Shown here one piece after another: positions 25,602 through 35,867 of a stretch of DNA of 64,000 nt; position 1 is the first letter of the stretch, and each line of letters opens with the position of its first letter. The stretch is from Streptomyces olivaceus (GTDB lineage: Bacteria > Actinomycetota > Actinomycetes > Streptomycetales > Streptomycetaceae), in the NCBI RefSeq assembly GCF_000721235.1, contig NZ_JOFH01000029.1:1-64000 (forward strand). The letters run 5' to 3'. The position numbers and the translations under genes were made by a program. The notes under the pieces are model-generated. The model saw nothing but the letters and a program-made list of their open reading frames with translations. It was not told the DNA's origin and did not search any database.

Positions 25602-26708
25602 CTACTTCTCGCGCTGCTTGCGCCAGCGAATCCCGGCCTCCAGGAAACCGTCGATCTCGCCGTTGAACACGGACTCGGGGTTGCCCACCTCGTGTTCCGT
25701 GCGCAGGTCCTTGACCATCTGGTAGGGGTGCAGCACGTACGAACGCATCTGGTTGCCCCAGGAGTTGCCCCCGTCGCCCTTGAGGGCGTCCATCTTGGCC
25801 TGCTCCTCCTGGCGGCGCCGCTCCAGGAGCTTGGCCTGCAGGACGTTCATGGCCGTGGCCTTGTTCTGGATCTGGGAGCGCTCGTTCTGGCAGGAGACGA
25901 CGATGCCGGTGGGGATGTGGGTGAGGCGCACGGCGGAGTCGGTGGTGTTGACGCCCTGGCCGCCGGGTCCCGAGGACCGGTAGACGTCCACGCGCAGCTC
26001 GGACTCGTCGATCTCGATGTGGTCGGTCTGCTCGACCACGGGGAGGACCTCGACGCCCGCGAAGGAGGTCTGTCGGCGCCCCTGGTTGTCGAAGGGCGAG
26101 ATGCGCACGAGGCGGTGCGTGCCCTGCTCGACGGAGAGGGTGCCGTAGGCGTACGGCGACTGCACGGCGAAGGTCGTCGACTTGATGCCGGCCTCCTCCG
26201 CGTACGACGTCTCGTAGATCTCCGTCTTGTAGCCGCGCTGCTCGGCCCAGCGCAGGTACATGCGCTGGAGCTTCTCGGCGAAGTCGGCGGCGTCGACGCC
26301 ACCCGCCTCGGCGCGGATGTTGACGAGCGCCTCACGCGCGTCGTACTCGCCCGAGAGCAGGGTGCGGACCTCCATCTCGTCGAGCGCCTTGCGGACGGCC
26401 GCGAGCTCGGACTCGGCCTCCGCGCGGGTGTCCGGGTCGTCCTCCTCCTCGGCCATCTCGAAGAGCACGCCGAGATCGTCGATCCGGCCGCGCAGGGCCT
26501 CGGCCTTCCTGACCTCGGCCTGGAGGTGCGAGAGCTTGCTGGTGATCTTCTGCGCCGCCTCCGGGTCGTCCCACAGGGAGGGCGCGGCCGCCTGCTCCTC
26601 GAGCACGGCGATGTCTGCCCTCATCCTTTCGAGGTCCAGGACGGCCTCGATCGACTCCATGGTCGAGGAGAGGGACTTCAGCTCTTCGGATACATCGACG
26701 ACTGCCAC
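25602..26708 (-). CDS. prfB: Peptide chain release factor 2
   Basis: 368 residues from GTG at 26708 ([20 protein letters not shown]). It has the stop-codon reading motif SPF (RISPFDNQG) and the catalytic GGQ loop [20 protein letters not shown]. It releases peptides at UGA and UAA. The frame is continuous from the start, so the programmed +1 frameshift of enteric prfB is absent. No ribosome-binding site precedes the GTG, which may be leaderless or weakly translated. The longer open frame upstream has no homology. Confidence 0.96.
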   Translation of the reverse strand: MAVVDVSEELKSLSSTMESIEAVLDLERMRADIAVLEEQAAAPSLWDDPEAAQKITSKLSHLQAEVRKAEALRGRIDDLGVLFEMAEEEDDPDTRAEAESELAAVRKALDEMEVRTLLSGEYDAREALVNIRAEAGGVDAADFAEKLQRMYLRWAEQRGYKTEIYETSYAEEAGIKSTTFAVQSPYAYGTLSVEQGTHRLVRISPFDNQGRRQTSFAGVEVLPVVEQTDHIEIDESELRVDVYRSSGPGGQGVNTTDSAVRLTHIPTGIVVSCQNERSQIQNKATAMNVLQAKLLERRRQEEQAKMDALKGDGGNSWGNQMRSYVLHPYQMVKDLRTEHEVGNPESVFNGEIDGFLEAGIRWRKQREK

Positions 26709-26826
26709 GCATCCAGCGTAACGGCTCCGTCCACCGGTCTTCGTCCGCCCGTCGACCGCGCTTCGGACGCCGGGTCCACGGGAGCCGGACCCGCGGAGGC
26801 CGGGCGTCCGGCCGAGGCCCCGCGGG

Positions 26827-28071
26827 TCAGGGAGAGGCCGGTGCCGAGTTCCGCGTGTCCTGGGGGCCCGTGCCGTCCTCGTCGTCGCCCGCGGCCAGCC
26901 AGCTGCCGACGCCGACCGCCGCCACCAGGGCGACCGCGCCCGCGCCCAGGGCGAGCCGGCGGCGCCGCGCGGCGGCCCGGTTGCGGGCCGAGCCGGGGCG
27001 CGGGGCGCCGGACGCGCGCGGGGCGCGGGCCGTGCCGCGGGCACCGCCGGCCAGCTCGTCCGGGGCCGGTACCCGCATCGACGTGTGCGTGTCGCGATTG
27101 GAGTCGGCCGGCTTGGCGCCCGGCACCAACGGCACCGCTCCCCGGCGCCGTACCGGCTCCCGCGCGGGCTCGGCGGAGGCCGGGGACTCCTCGGGCGCGT
27201 CGTCCTCCTGCTCGGCGTCGGGCTCGTCCACCTCCAGCGGGCCCATGCCGGCCAGCATCGGCAGCAGCTCGCGCAGCCGGGCGCTCAGCTCGGAGGCGCG
27301 CAGCCGCGAGGCGGGTGCCTTGGCGAGGCACTGCACGAGCAGCTGCCACAGCTCGTCCGGGATGCCGGGCAGCGGGACGACCCGCTCGGTCACGTGGCGG
27401 CGCAGCACCGCGCCGGGATGTCCGCCGCCGAACGGCGTGAAGCCGGCCAGCAGCTCGTACAGCACCGTGGCCAGCGCGTAGATGTCGACCGCCGCGCGCG
27501 GGGGCAGCCCTTCGACGATCTCGGGGGCCAGGTAGTCCGGCGTGCCGATGATCTTGGTGGCGCGGGTGCGCCGCGGGGTGTCGATGAGCTTGGCCACCCC
27601 GAAGTCCGTGAGCAGGGCCGGGTGGGAGCCGCCGGGACCGAGCGGGCCCTGCATGTCGAGGAGCACGTTCTCGGGCTTGACGTCGCGGTGCACGATCCCG
27701 GCGGCGTGCGCGGCGGCCAGGCCGTCGGCGACGTCGGCGGCGACGGCCACCGCGGCCTCGGGTGCCAGGCGCCGCTCCCGGTCGAGGCGGGTACGCAGGT
27801 CGGTACCGCGGACCAGGTCCATGACCAGCGCGAGGTCGTTGCCGTCGACGACCAGGTCGCGGACGGAGACGACGTGCGGGTTCTCCAGGCCGAGCAGGGC
27901 GGTGCGCTCCTGCACGAAGCGCGAGACGAGCTCCTGGTCGGACGCCAGGTCCTCGCGCAGCAGCTTGATCGCGACCGGCCCCTCGGGACCCTCGCCCAGC
28001 CACACCGTGCCGGCGCTGCCCCGCCCGAGGATCTGGTGGGCGGTGTACCGGCTGCCGATCTTCCGTGCCAA
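26827..28071 (-). CDS. pkaB: Transmembrane Ser/Thr protein kinase PkaB-like
   Basis: 414 residues. The Hanks kinase domain (about 8-270) has [15 protein letters not shown] (Lys), [30 protein letters not shown] and [20 protein letters not shown]. An acidic and basic linker follows, then one helix ([21 protein letters not shown]) and a short external DDEDGTGPQ tail. I chose TTG at 28071 because GGTAGGAG precedes it by seven bases and homology starts there. An alternative GTG lies one codon earlier. It is 111 bases downstream of the pkaA-like gene, same direction. The name follows S. coelicolor pkaA/pkaB from memory. Confidence 0.88.
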   Translation of the reverse strand: MARKIGSRYTAHQILGRGSAGTVWLGEGPEGPVAIKLLREDLASDQELVSRFVQERTALLGLENPHVVSVRDLVVDGNDLALVMDLVRGTDLRTRLDRERRLAPEAAVAVAADVADGLAAAHAAGIVHRDVKPENVLLDMQGPLGPGGSHPALLTDFGVAKLIDTPRRTRATKIIGTPDYLAPEIVEGLPPRAAVDIYALATVLYELLAGFTPFGGGHPGAVLRRHVTERVVPLPGIPDELWQLLVQCLAKAPASRLRASELSARLRELLPMLAGMGPLEVDEPDAEQEDDAPEESPASAEPAREPVRRRGAVPLVPGAKPADSNRDTHTSMRVPAPDELAGGARGTARAPRASGAPRPGSARNRAAARRRRLALGAGAVALVAAVGVGSWLAAGDDEDGTGPQDTRNSAPASP

Positions 28072-28182
28072 GACTGCTCCTACCGACGCGTGTTGCGCCT
28101 TAAAGTACGCGCCCGAGGAGCCAACCTTCACCGCGGAGGCGGAAATCACCCTCCGGATGTCGACAAGTCGCCGGACTCGGCC

Positions 28183-29850
28183 TCAGCCGGAGCCGCCCAC
28201 GTCCTTCATCCAGTCGGTCACGCTGGTGAACCAGTCGGACAGCTGGGCCCAGTAGCCCTTGCCGGTGCCGATCCAGTCCTGCAGCGGGCTCAGCTCCCAG
28301 ATCAGCCAGCCGGCCACGAACAGGATGACGATGGTGACCAGGCAGCCCTTGAGGCAGCCGAGGCCCGGGATGCGCATCGGGTTGGCGCTGCGCTGCCGCG
28401 GCGGCCTGGGCTCGCGCCGGGGCGGCTGCGGCTCGGGCGCGGGCGGCGGCGCGTACCGCTGCGGCTGGGGCCGGGGCTGCTGCTGGGGCTGCGGAGTGGC
28501 GTACCGCTGCGGCTGTTGCTGCTGCCCGTAGCCGTAGCCGGACGGCGGGGCCTGCCGGGGCGGCTGCTGCGGCTGCTGCTGCGGGCGGGACACCTGCCGC
28601 TGGGGGCGGCGGCGCAGCGGGTCCTGGTTCGGGTCGAGGTACTGGACCTGCGTCTGTTCGTTGCGGTCGCGGGCGGCGCGCAGCTGGTTCTGCCAGGGGT
28701 GCGGGTCCTCGGGACCGCCCTGCTGCCCGTCCTGACCGGGCGCGCCCGGTCCGCCCGGCTGTCCCGGCGGCACCGGCGGCATGACGGCGGTCGGGTCGGC
28801 GGCGCCCCGCTGGTTGCCGGTCTGCGGCAGGACGCTGGTCGCGCCGTTGGGGTCGTAGCCGCCGCTCGGGTGCTGCGCGTTGTGCGGGAGTACCTGGGTG
28901 GGGTCGGCGGCTCCGGGCTCGCCGGGGACCTGCGCGGGCGCGGGGTCGGGGGCGAGCAGTGCGCCCACGTTCTCGGCGGCGCCGATCTGCGCGCTGCTCG
29001 CGTGCACGCCGATGCCCTCGGCGACGACGCGCAGGCCGTGCGCCAGGTTCTCGGCGCTGGGGCGGTCGTCCGGGTTCTTGCGCAGGCAGCGCTCGATGAC
29101 CGTCCACAGCGGGTCGGGGACGGTGGAGGGGCGGCGCGGTTCGGCGCTCAGGTGCTGGTGCAGCACTTCGAGGGCGGAGCCGCCGCCGAACGGGGGACGG
29201 CCGGTGACCAGCTCGTACAGCAGGATGCCGGCGCCGTACACGTCGACGGCGGAGGTCTGCGGGCGGCCCTCGGCGGACTCGGGCGCGACGTACGCGGGCG
29301 TGCCGACGAACTCGTGGGTGCGGGTGAGACCGGGTGAGTCGGCGAGGCGGGCGATGCCGAAGTCGGTGAGCATCGGGTGCATCTCGCCGCCGGTCTGCTT
29401 CAGCAGGACGTTGGCCGGCTTCAGGTCGCGGTGGACCACGCCGTCGGTGTGGCTGGCCGCGAGGGCGTCCGCGATCTGGGCGGTGAGCAGCGCGGCGGCG
29501 ACCGGGGTGAGCGGCCCGTTCTCCCGCAGGTAGCGGTGGAGGTCGGGGCCGTCGACGAGGTCCATGACCAGGGCCAGCAGCTCGCCCTCGACGACCAGGT
29601 CGCGGACCCGGACGATGTTGGGGTGGGTGAGCCGGAGCAGGACGGAGCGCTCGCGCAGGAAGCGCATCACGATGTCGGGGTCGCTCGCGAGCTCTTCCTT
29701 GAGGACCTTGATCGCGACGGTCTCGCCGGGCTGCCCGGCCACGGCCGCCTCGGCGCCCGCGGTCTCGCGCTGGCGGGCCCGCCAGACGGTGCCCGTGGCG
29801 CCGCGGCCGAGGGGCTCCTCGAGGAGGTACTTGCTGCCTACCGGCCGCAC
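28183..29850 (-). CDS. pkaA: Transmembrane Ser/Thr protein kinase PkaA-like
   Basis: 555 residues from GTG 29850, preceded by CTAGGAGC. The kinase domain (about 5-275) has GRGATGTVW, VAIKVLKEEL, VHRDLKPANVLL, LTDFGIARL and GTPAYVAPE. A long Pro/Gln-rich cytoplasmic linker follows (about 300-490, QQQPQRYATPQPQQQ). A single helix near the C-terminus (CLVTIVILFVAGWLIWEL) leaves only about 40 external residues, so no PASTA or other sensor domain is present. It probably forms a signalling pair with pkaB. The divergent neighbour encodes an FHA protein, a natural phosphothreonine reader. Confidence 0.9.
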   Translation of the reverse strand: MRPVGSKYLLEEPLGRGATGTVWRARQRETAGAEAAVAGQPGETVAIKVLKEELASDPDIVMRFLRERSVLLRLTHPNIVRVRDLVVEGELLALVMDLVDGPDLHRYLRENGPLTPVAAALLTAQIADALAASHTDGVVHRDLKPANVLLKQTGGEMHPMLTDFGIARLADSPGLTRTHEFVGTPAYVAPESAEGRPQTSAVDVYGAGILLYELVTGRPPFGGGSALEVLHQHLSAEPRRPSTVPDPLWTVIERCLRKNPDDRPSAENLAHGLRVVAEGIGVHASSAQIGAAENVGALLAPDPAPAQVPGEPGAADPTQVLPHNAQHPSGGYDPNGATSVLPQTGNQRGAADPTAVMPPVPPGQPGGPGAPGQDGQQGGPEDPHPWQNQLRAARDRNEQTQVQYLDPNQDPLRRRPQRQVSRPQQQPQQPPRQAPPSGYGYGQQQQPQRYATPQPQQQPRPQPQRYAPPPAPEPQPPRREPRPPRQRSANPMRIPGLGCLKGCLVTIVILFVAGWLIWELSPLQDWIGTGKGYWAQLSDWFTSVTDWMKDVGGSG

Positions 29851-30242
29851 GTCATGCGCTCCTAGTTGCTTGCTGGCTGTTCGGACCCACTGTAGTGCCG
29901 GGCTCCCGGCACCGGGCTGCCGTCTCCGGACGGTTCCCGGGCAGGTTCGAAGGAAAGACGCTCGCCCCGGTCCCTTGGTTGCCGCTGCCCGGACGTGAAC
30001 GATCTCAAGCAGACGACATTCGGTCATCCACAGGTCACCTGTCAGGCATTTTTGGGGTCAGAGCCGACCAATCAAGATCATTTGACGGCGGACGGCGGGC
30101 GCGCTGTCAGTGGCAGGTGCGAGGATGCGTGCAGTACTGGCCGACGTGCTCGTGTGGCGGTGGGGGAAGTCCGCGGTGGGGGACCGTGGTGCGGCTTCTG
30201 TCCCGGCGTGCGGGCGCCCGCGCGAAGGGACCGCTGACGGCG
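29851..30242. other. Divergent promoter region, pkaA / FHA-FtsK gene
   Basis: 392 bases with no gene. The central part (30000-30090) is comparatively AT-rich and likely carries back-to-back promoters. It contains the palindrome CAGGTCACCTG at 30031-30041. GTG codons at about 30189 in frame with the FHA protein are alternative starts. Confidence 0.45.
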
Positions 30243-33200
30243 ATGCAGATCCGGCTGACCGTCGTAGACCCGCTGGGCCCGCATGCCGCGGCGGGGGACC
30301 GCGCCGCGAGCTGCGACGTACTGGTCACCGCGCCGGCCGGCACCGCCCTGGCCGCGGTCGCCTCCGCCCTGGCCGCCGCGCTCCCCGGCGGCGAGGGCCA
30401 GCACTCCGGCCAGGTCGTGCTGTACGCGGGCGCGCAGCGGCTGGACGCGCAGCGCGGCATCCTGGGCGAGCCGCCGCTGATCGACGGCGCCGTGCTCAGT
30501 CTGGGCGCTCCCGGCGAGCCCGACGCGCACACCGAGCCGAGCGACGTACCGGCCCAGCTCCACGTGGTCGCCGGCCCCGACGCGGGCGGCGTCCACCTGC
30601 TGCACGGTGGCCAGATCCGCCTCGGCCGCTCCGCCGACGCCGACGTCGCGCTCGACGACCCGGACGTCTCCCGGATGCACTGCGCCGTGACCGTCGGCTC
30701 CGACGCCCGCGTCTCGGTCGCCGACCTCGGCTCCACCAACGGCACCACCCTGGACGGCGCCCGCGTGGGCGACCGTCCGGTCCGCTTCGCGCCGGGTGCG
30801 CTGCTGCGGATCGGCGAGTCGGCCCTGCGCCTCGTGCCGGTGCCTCCGGCGGCGGAGGTGCGGGTGACGACGGTGCCGGACGGGGAGGGACACGTACGGC
30901 TGTCCGGGGCGCGGGTGCCCCGGCCGGGCGGCGGGGACGGCGACACGGTGGCCCACGCGCGCGCGGCCGACGGGGCGGAGGGGCACACGCGCGAGGCGCC
31001 CGCCGCCCCCGCGACCGGGCGGGGTGGCGGTGGCGGTGGCGGTGGCGGTGGCGGTGGCGGTGACCAGGGGACGACTGCCGGGCCCGGCGGCCGGACCCAC
31101 CACGCGTACGGCACCTCGGGGTACGCCACGGGCGCGGCACCCGCCGGCCCGCCCCAGGTCCCCGGCCAGGCCGGGGCACCCCGCATCGAGAGCCACGGCA
31201 CGGGTCCCACGGCGGGACGGCCCCGCCAGGCCCCGGCCGCGGGCGAGACACACGGCGGGGGATACGACACCGGCGGCCTCGGCGCCGACGGACGAGGCGC
31301 GGGCGGACGGGGCGACGACGGCCGCGGCACGAGCGGACGGGGCGACGACGGCCGCGGCGCGGGCGGGCACGGCGGCCGGACACACGGCGGCGACGCCCCG
31401 GGCGCGTACGGTCCGGAATCCGCCGTACGCCCGGGCGGCGCGGACGCCGGTGGATACGGCGCGGGCCCGTCCGGCCCACGTGGCCCCCGGACGGGCACGC
31501 CCGCCGGGGGCGCTCACGGCGGGGCCCCGCACCACGGCGAGGCCCCGTACGGCGGGACCGTGTACGGCGGGGCAGCCGACGGTGTGCCGACCCGTGCGGA
31601 CGGCACCGGGCGCAAAGGGACGCCGCTGCGCGGGACCGACGTACCGCCGGGTGTCCGCAGGCGGGGCGGGATAGGCGCCTGGGCGCGGCGGCTGACCGGG
31701 GGACGCCCGGACGCGCAGGACGCCGCCGCGGCCGGTGTGCACCCCTACGACCACGACGAGGCGCCGCCGGGACCGGCACCGTCCGGCGCCGCCGGTGCCT
31801 CGACCGCACCCGAGACCTGGCCGGACCCGGCGTCCCTCCTGCTGACGGCCCTGGGACCGGGGCCGCGGCTCTGGGAGCGCGGCCCGGGCCACCCGGAGGC
31901 GCTCACCGTGCGGCTCGGCACGGCCGACCGGGTGGCGCCCGGCGGCGACGCCCCGCTGCCGGCGGTCCCGGTGACCGCCGGGCTGCGCGAGGTCGGCGCG
32001 CTCGGGCTCGCGGGTCCGCGCGCGCGGCTCGCCGGGCTGGCCCGCTCGGTCGTGGCCCAGCTCGCCGCCCTGCACTCGGCCGACGTCCTGGAGATCGTCC
32101 TGATCAGTGCGGACCGTTCCAGGCCGCTCGCCGAGCGGTCCGCCGAGTGGTCCTGGCTGGGCTGGCTGCCGCAGGTGCGCCCGGGGCACGGCCAGGACTG
32201 CCGCCTGCTGCTCGCCCACGACCGCGAGCAGGCCGCAGCCCGCGCCCACGAACTGCTGCGCCGCCTGGAGGACCACCTGTCCGACGACGGCCGGACCGGT
32301 GCCACGCCTCTGTCCGGCCCGGCGGCAGCCGCCCCGCACCGGCCGGCCGCGTCCGGGCCCGGCGCGCGTCGGGCCGGTCCGGTGCCGGACGCGCACCCGG
32401 GCGCCACGGTCCCGCACGCGGACGCCACGGGTCCGGGCGACCAGGGCGGCATCGGCCACCGCCCCTCGTGGGCCCACCCGGACGCCGGCGCCGACCCGGC
32501 CGGCGGCTTCCCGGGGCCGTACACGGTGGTCGTGGTGGACGGCGACCCCGGCGGTGCCGACGTACGCGAGACGGTGGCGCGGCTGGCCCTGGAGGGCCCG
32601 CGGGCCGGTATCCACGTCGTCTGCCTCGCCGAGACGGCCGCCGCCTCCCCCACCTCCCCGGTGGCGCGGACGTACGAGGCGGCCTGCGCCGTGTCGCCGG
32701 TGTTCCGGGAGTGCGGTGCCGTGGCACTGCTCAGCGGCGACGTGGCGACGACCCTGCGCCTGCTGCGCGTCGCACGCACGGCCGGCGCCCCGGGCACCCC
32801 GCACGTCCCCGGCAACCCGGCCGCCGCGTCCGCCGGCCCGGTCGGGCACGGCACCCTCGCCACGGTCGACGCCGTCTCCCCCGCCTGGGCCGAACGGTTC
32901 GCCCGCGCGCTGGCGCCGTTGCGCACCGACACGGCCGCGGGCGGCGCACCCGGCGCGCGCGTGTCCGCCCCGCTCCCCCAGATGGCCCGCCTCCTCGACG
33001 AGCTGGGCCTCGCCCGCGCCACCCCCGCCTCGCTGATGGCCCGCTGGGCCGACGCGGGCGACGACCCGCAGGCCCTCGGCGGCCGCGCGCAGGCCGTCCT
33101 GGGCGCCGGAGCGCGCGGCCCCGTCGTGGCCGACCTCGCCGCGGAGGGACCGCACCTGCTGATCGAGGGCCCGCCGGGCAGCGGCCGCACCGAGCTGCTG

Positions 33201-34130
33201 CGGGCGCTGGTCGCCTCGCTCGCCTCCGCCGAGCGCCCCGACCGGCTCGGCATGGTCCTGATGGACGGCCGCGACGGCGTGAGCCCGGGCGCGAGCCACG
33301 GGGAAGGCCTGCGCGTCTGTACGGACGTACCGCACGTGACCACCCACCTCACCGGCAACGACCCGGTGCGCATGCGGGAATTCGCCCAGTCGCTGAGCGC
33401 CGAGCTGAAGCGGCGCGCCGAGTTGCTCGGCCGGTCGGACTTCGCCGAGTGGCACACGGGACGCGAGCTGTCCGGCCGGCTGGTCGCCCAGCGCACCCCC
33501 ACGGCCGGCGCCCCCGGCCCGGCGGGCGCGACGGGGGACGGGGACATAGATTCCCCGCCCAGCTCGACCATGCGCCTGCGCCCGGGAGCGGCCCGGCGCC
33601 GGGCGTCGGCCGTACCGCCGCTCCCCCGCCTCGTCGTGGTCGTCGACGACCTGGACGCCCTCGTCACGCCGCCCCTCGGCTCCCCCGGGCGCCCCGCGGC
33701 GGGTTCGGTGATGCGGGCCCTCGAAGCCGTCGCGCGGGAGGGCGAGCGGCTCGGCGTCCACCTGGTCGCCGCCACCGCGCCCGGCGGCCGGACGGACCGG
33801 ACGGAGCCCGCCCTGCGCGCGACCCTGCGCGTGCGCCTCGACGCCCCGGTGCCGGGCCCCGACGAACCGGCGCCCGGACGCGGCCGGTTGACCCGCCCGG
33901 ACGGCGGCACCGCGCTCTTCCAGGGCGGCCGGGTCACGGGCCGCATCCCCCGCACGGCGACCCTGCGCCCCACGGTGGTCCCCCTGGAGTGGCACCGCAT
34001 GGGCGACCCGCCCGCCCGCCGCCCGGTCCGCGAACTGGGCAACGGCCCGACGGACCTGGCCCTGCTGGCCAGCGCGTTGGAGCGGGCGGCACGGGAGGTG
34101 TCGGCGGCGGAGATGCCATCGCTGCTGTAG
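30243..34130 (+). CDS. FHA domain-FtsK/SpoIIIE-like ATPase
   Basis: A 1295-residue protein. The N-terminus (MQIRLTVVDPLGPH...) leads to an FHA domain (about 105-180: IRLGRSADADVALDDPDVSRMHC, LGSTNGTTLDG). A Gly/Arg/Asp-rich disordered region of about 300 residues follows, with a poly-Gly run (260-274). An FtsK/EccC-type ATPase region occupies the C-terminal half: a degenerate nucleotide fold at about 520-900, then Walker A GPPGSGRTEL near 975 and Walker B RLVVVVDDLDAL near 1130. FHA domains bind phosphothreonine, so it may be a substrate or reader of PkaA/PkaB. The fold is like EccC/FtsK motors of type VII secretion or DNA transport. No ESX substrates are nearby. GTG about 18 codons upstream is an alternative start. 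Confidence 0.85.
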   Translation: MQIRLTVVDPLGPHAAAGDRAASCDVLVTAPAGTALAAVASALAAALPGGEGQHSGQVVLYAGAQRLDAQRGILGEPPLIDGAVLSLGAPGEPDAHTEPSDVPAQLHVVAGPDAGGVHLLHGGQIRLGRSADADVALDDPDVSRMHCAVTVGSDARVSVADLGSTNGTTLDGARVGDRPVRFAPGALLRIGESALRLVPVPPAAEVRVTTVPDGEGHVRLSGARVPRPGGGDGDTVAHARAADGAEGHTREAPAAPATGRGGGGGGGGGGGGGDQGTTAGPGGRTHHAYGTSGYATGAAPAGPPQVPGQAGAPRIESHGTGPTAGRPRQAPAAGETHGGGYDTGGLGADGRGAGGRGDDGRGTSGRGDDGRGAGGHGGRTHGGDAPGAYGPESAVRPGGADAGGYGAGPSGPRGPRTGTPAGGAHGGAPHHGEAPYGGTVYGGAADGVPTRADGTGRKGTPLRGTDVPPGVRRRGGIGAWARRLTGGRPDAQDAAAAGVHPYDHDEAPPGPAPSGAAGASTAPETWPDPASLLLTALGPGPRLWERGPGHPEALTVRLGTADRVAPGGDAPLPAVPVTAGLREVGALGLAGPRARLAGLARSVVAQLAALHSADVLEIVLISADRSRPLAERSAEWSWLGWLPQVRPGHGQDCRLLLAHDREQAAARAHELLRRLEDHLSDDGRTGATPLSGPAAAAPHRPAASGPGARRAGPVPDAHPGATVPHADATGPGDQGGIGHRPSWAHPDAGADPAGGFPGPYTVVVVDGDPGGADVRETVARLALEGPRAGIHVVCLAETAAASPTSPVARTYEAACAVSPVFRECGAVALLSGDVATTLRLLRVARTAGAPGTPHVPGNPAAASAGPVGHGTLATVDAVSPAWAERFARALAPLRTDTAAGGAPGARVSAPLPQMARLLDELGLARATPASLMARWADAGDDPQALGGRAQAVLGAGARGPVVADLAAEGPHLLIEGPPGSGRTELLRALVASLASAERPDRLGMVLMDGRDGVSPGASHGEGLRVCTDVPHVTTHLTGNDPVRMREFAQSLSAELKRRAELLGRSDFAEWHTGRELSGRLVAQRTPTAGAPGPAGATGDGDIDSPPSSTMRLRPGAARRRASAVPPLPRLVVVVDDLDALVTPPLGSPGRPAAGSVMRALEAVAREGERLGVHLVAATAPGGRTDRTEPALRATLRVRLDAPVPGPDEPAPGRGRLTRPDGGTALFQGGRVTGRIPRTATLRPTVVPLEWHRMGDPPARRPVRELGNGPTDLALLASALERAAREVSAAEMPSLL
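31022..31061. repeat. GGTGGC microsatellite encoding poly-glycine
   Basis: About six and a half perfect copies of the hexamer GGTGGC in the linker of the FHA-FtsK gene. The repeat is a multiple of three, so slippage changes linker length only. Confidence 0.9.
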
Positions 34131-34468
34131 CACCGCGGGGGAACCCGGCCCGTCCGGCAGCACCGCGGCGAAATCCGGCCCGTCCGGCAGCACCGCGACG
34201 GAACCCCGCCCGTCCGGCAGCACCCCTGCGGAACCCGCCCCATCCGGCGTTCGCGGACGAGGCCGTCCAGGCCGCAGCGGGGTTCGACAGGGGGCGGCAG
34301 CCTCCGGGGCCGCCCGCGTCCACGCCGGTCGCCCGATCACGGTCACGACCCCGTCACGATCCCCCTGTTGACGGCGGACGCGCTCTTGCCGCCCTCACCC
34401 CCCTGGCGTACACCAGAGCGCACGGAAGAGCGCCGGACGTTCGACGACGAACGAAGAACGGGGCAGTG
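34131..34468. repeat. 30-bp imperfect tandem repeats downstream of the FHA-FtsK gene
   Basis: Units start at 34141, 34171, 34201 and 34231 (the last degenerate), sharing the core CCCGTCCGGCAGCACC. A partial copy overlaps the FHA-FtsK stop codon (TAGCACCGCGG). The remaining 34260-34468 contains no gene and must hold the promoter of the sugar ABC operon. No palindromic LacI-type operator was found by eye. Confidence 0.8.
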
Positions 34469-35863
34469 ATGCGCACGAGCAGCACCAAGGGGACACGCAG
34501 CACACTCGGCAGGACCACCCGGGCCGCCGCCACCCTCGCCGCGGGAGCGCTCGCGCTCTCGCTCACCGCCTGCGGCGGCGGGGACGACGACAAGAGCGGG
34601 GACGACGGCAAGAACGGCGGCGACAAGCAGCAGCCCGCCTCCGTCACCCTCCCGAAGCTGGACGGCGAGAGCCTGGAGGTCGCCGCCGTCTGGACCGGTA
34701 CCGAGCAGGAGAACTTCAAGAAGGTCCTCGCCGAGTTCGAGAAGCGCACCGGCGCCGAGGTGACCTTCGTGCCCGCCCAGGACCCCATCATCAACTTCCT
34801 CGGCTCGAAGGTCGCGGGCGGCGCCCCGCCGGACGTGGCGCTGCTCCCGCAGCCCGGAGCCATCAAGCAGGCCGTCGACAAGGGCTGGGCGAAGCCGCTG
34901 GGCGCCGAGGCGACCAAGGAGCTCGGCGAGAACTACTCGCAGGGCTGGCAGGACATCGGCACGGTCGACGGCAAGCCGTACGGCGTCTACTACAAGGCCG
35001 CCAACAAGTCGCTGATCTGGTACAACGCGCAGGTGTTCGCCAACGCGGGCGCCGAAGAGCCCAAGACCTGGGACGAGTTGCTGACCACCGCCCAGACGGT
35101 CTACGACTCCGGCGTCACACCGTTCTCGGTCGGCGGCGCGGAGGGCTGGACCCTCACCGACTGGTTCGAGAACGTCTACCTCTCGCAGGCGGGCCCGGAG
35201 AAGTACGACCAGTTGGCCAAGCACGAGATCAAGTGGACGGACCCGTCCGTCAAGGAGGCGCTCACCACGCTCGCCGGGATCTGGGGCAAGGCGGACTACG
35301 TCGCGGGCGGTCCGACCGGCGCGCTGCAGACCGACTTCCCGACCTCGGTGACGCAGACCTTCACCGGCGGCGACCAGCCCAAGGCGGGCATGGTCTTCGA
35401 GGGCGACTTCGCCCAGGTCAACATCGGCGAGACGGAGGCGGAGGTCGGCACGGACGCGAAGGCGTTCCCCTTCCCGGCCGTCGGCGACACCGCGCCGGTC
35501 GTCTCCGGCGGCGACGCGGCCGTGATCCTGGAGGACTCGAAGGCGGCGCAGGCGCTGGCCACCTGGCTCGCCTCGCCGGACGCGGCGTCGATCCAGGCGA
35601 AGCTGGGCGGTTTCCTCTCGCCCAACGGCGGCGTCGACTCGTCGGTGTACCCGAACGCGGTGCAGAAGAAGATCGCCGAGGCGCTGGTCTCGGCGGGCGA
35701 CGACTTCCGCTTCGACATGTCGGACCAGGCCCCGCAGGCGTTCGGCGGCACCCCCGGCAAGGGCGAGTGGAAGGCGCTGCAGGACTTCCTGAAGAACCCG
35801 AAGGACGTCGCCGGCGCCCAGGAGAAGCTGGAGGCGGACGCGGCTGCCGCCTACGGAGGCTGA
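34469..35863 (+). CDS. Sugar ABC transporter substrate-binding lipoprotein
   Basis: 464 residues. The Tat/Sec signal starts MRTSSTKGTRSTLGRTTRAA, with lipobox LSLTAC (Cys near 36). A Gly/Asp/Lys-rich linker leads into a family 1 binding protein: LEVAAVWTGTEQENFKKVLAEFEKRTG, VALLPQPGAIKQ, YYKAANKSLIWYNAQVF and WTLTDWFENVYL. It delivers an oligosaccharide, probably an alpha-glucoside, to the two permeases that follow. The ATPase is not encoded here and is probably the shared MsiK (inference from streptomycete practice). Four bases separate it from the next gene. Confidence 0.92.
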   Translation: MRTSSTKGTRSTLGRTTRAAATLAAGALALSLTACGGGDDDKSGDDGKNGGDKQQPASVTLPKLDGESLEVAAVWTGTEQENFKKVLAEFEKRTGAEVTFVPAQDPIINFLGSKVAGGAPPDVALLPQPGAIKQAVDKGWAKPLGAEATKELGENYSQGWQDIGTVDGKPYGVYYKAANKSLIWYNAQVFANAGAEEPKTWDELLTTAQTVYDSGVTPFSVGGAEGWTLTDWFENVYLSQAGPEKYDQLAKHEIKWTDPSVKEALTTLAGIWGKADYVAGGPTGALQTDFPTSVTQTFTGGDQPKAGMVFEGDFAQVNIGETEAEVGTDAKAFPFPAVGDTAPVVSGGDAAVILEDSKAAQALATWLASPDAASIQAKLGGFLSPNGGVDSSVYPNAVQKKIAEALVSAGDDFRFDMSDQAPQAFGGTPGKGEWKALQDFLKNPKDVAGAQEKLEADAAAAYGG

Positions 35864-35867
35864 CGCG

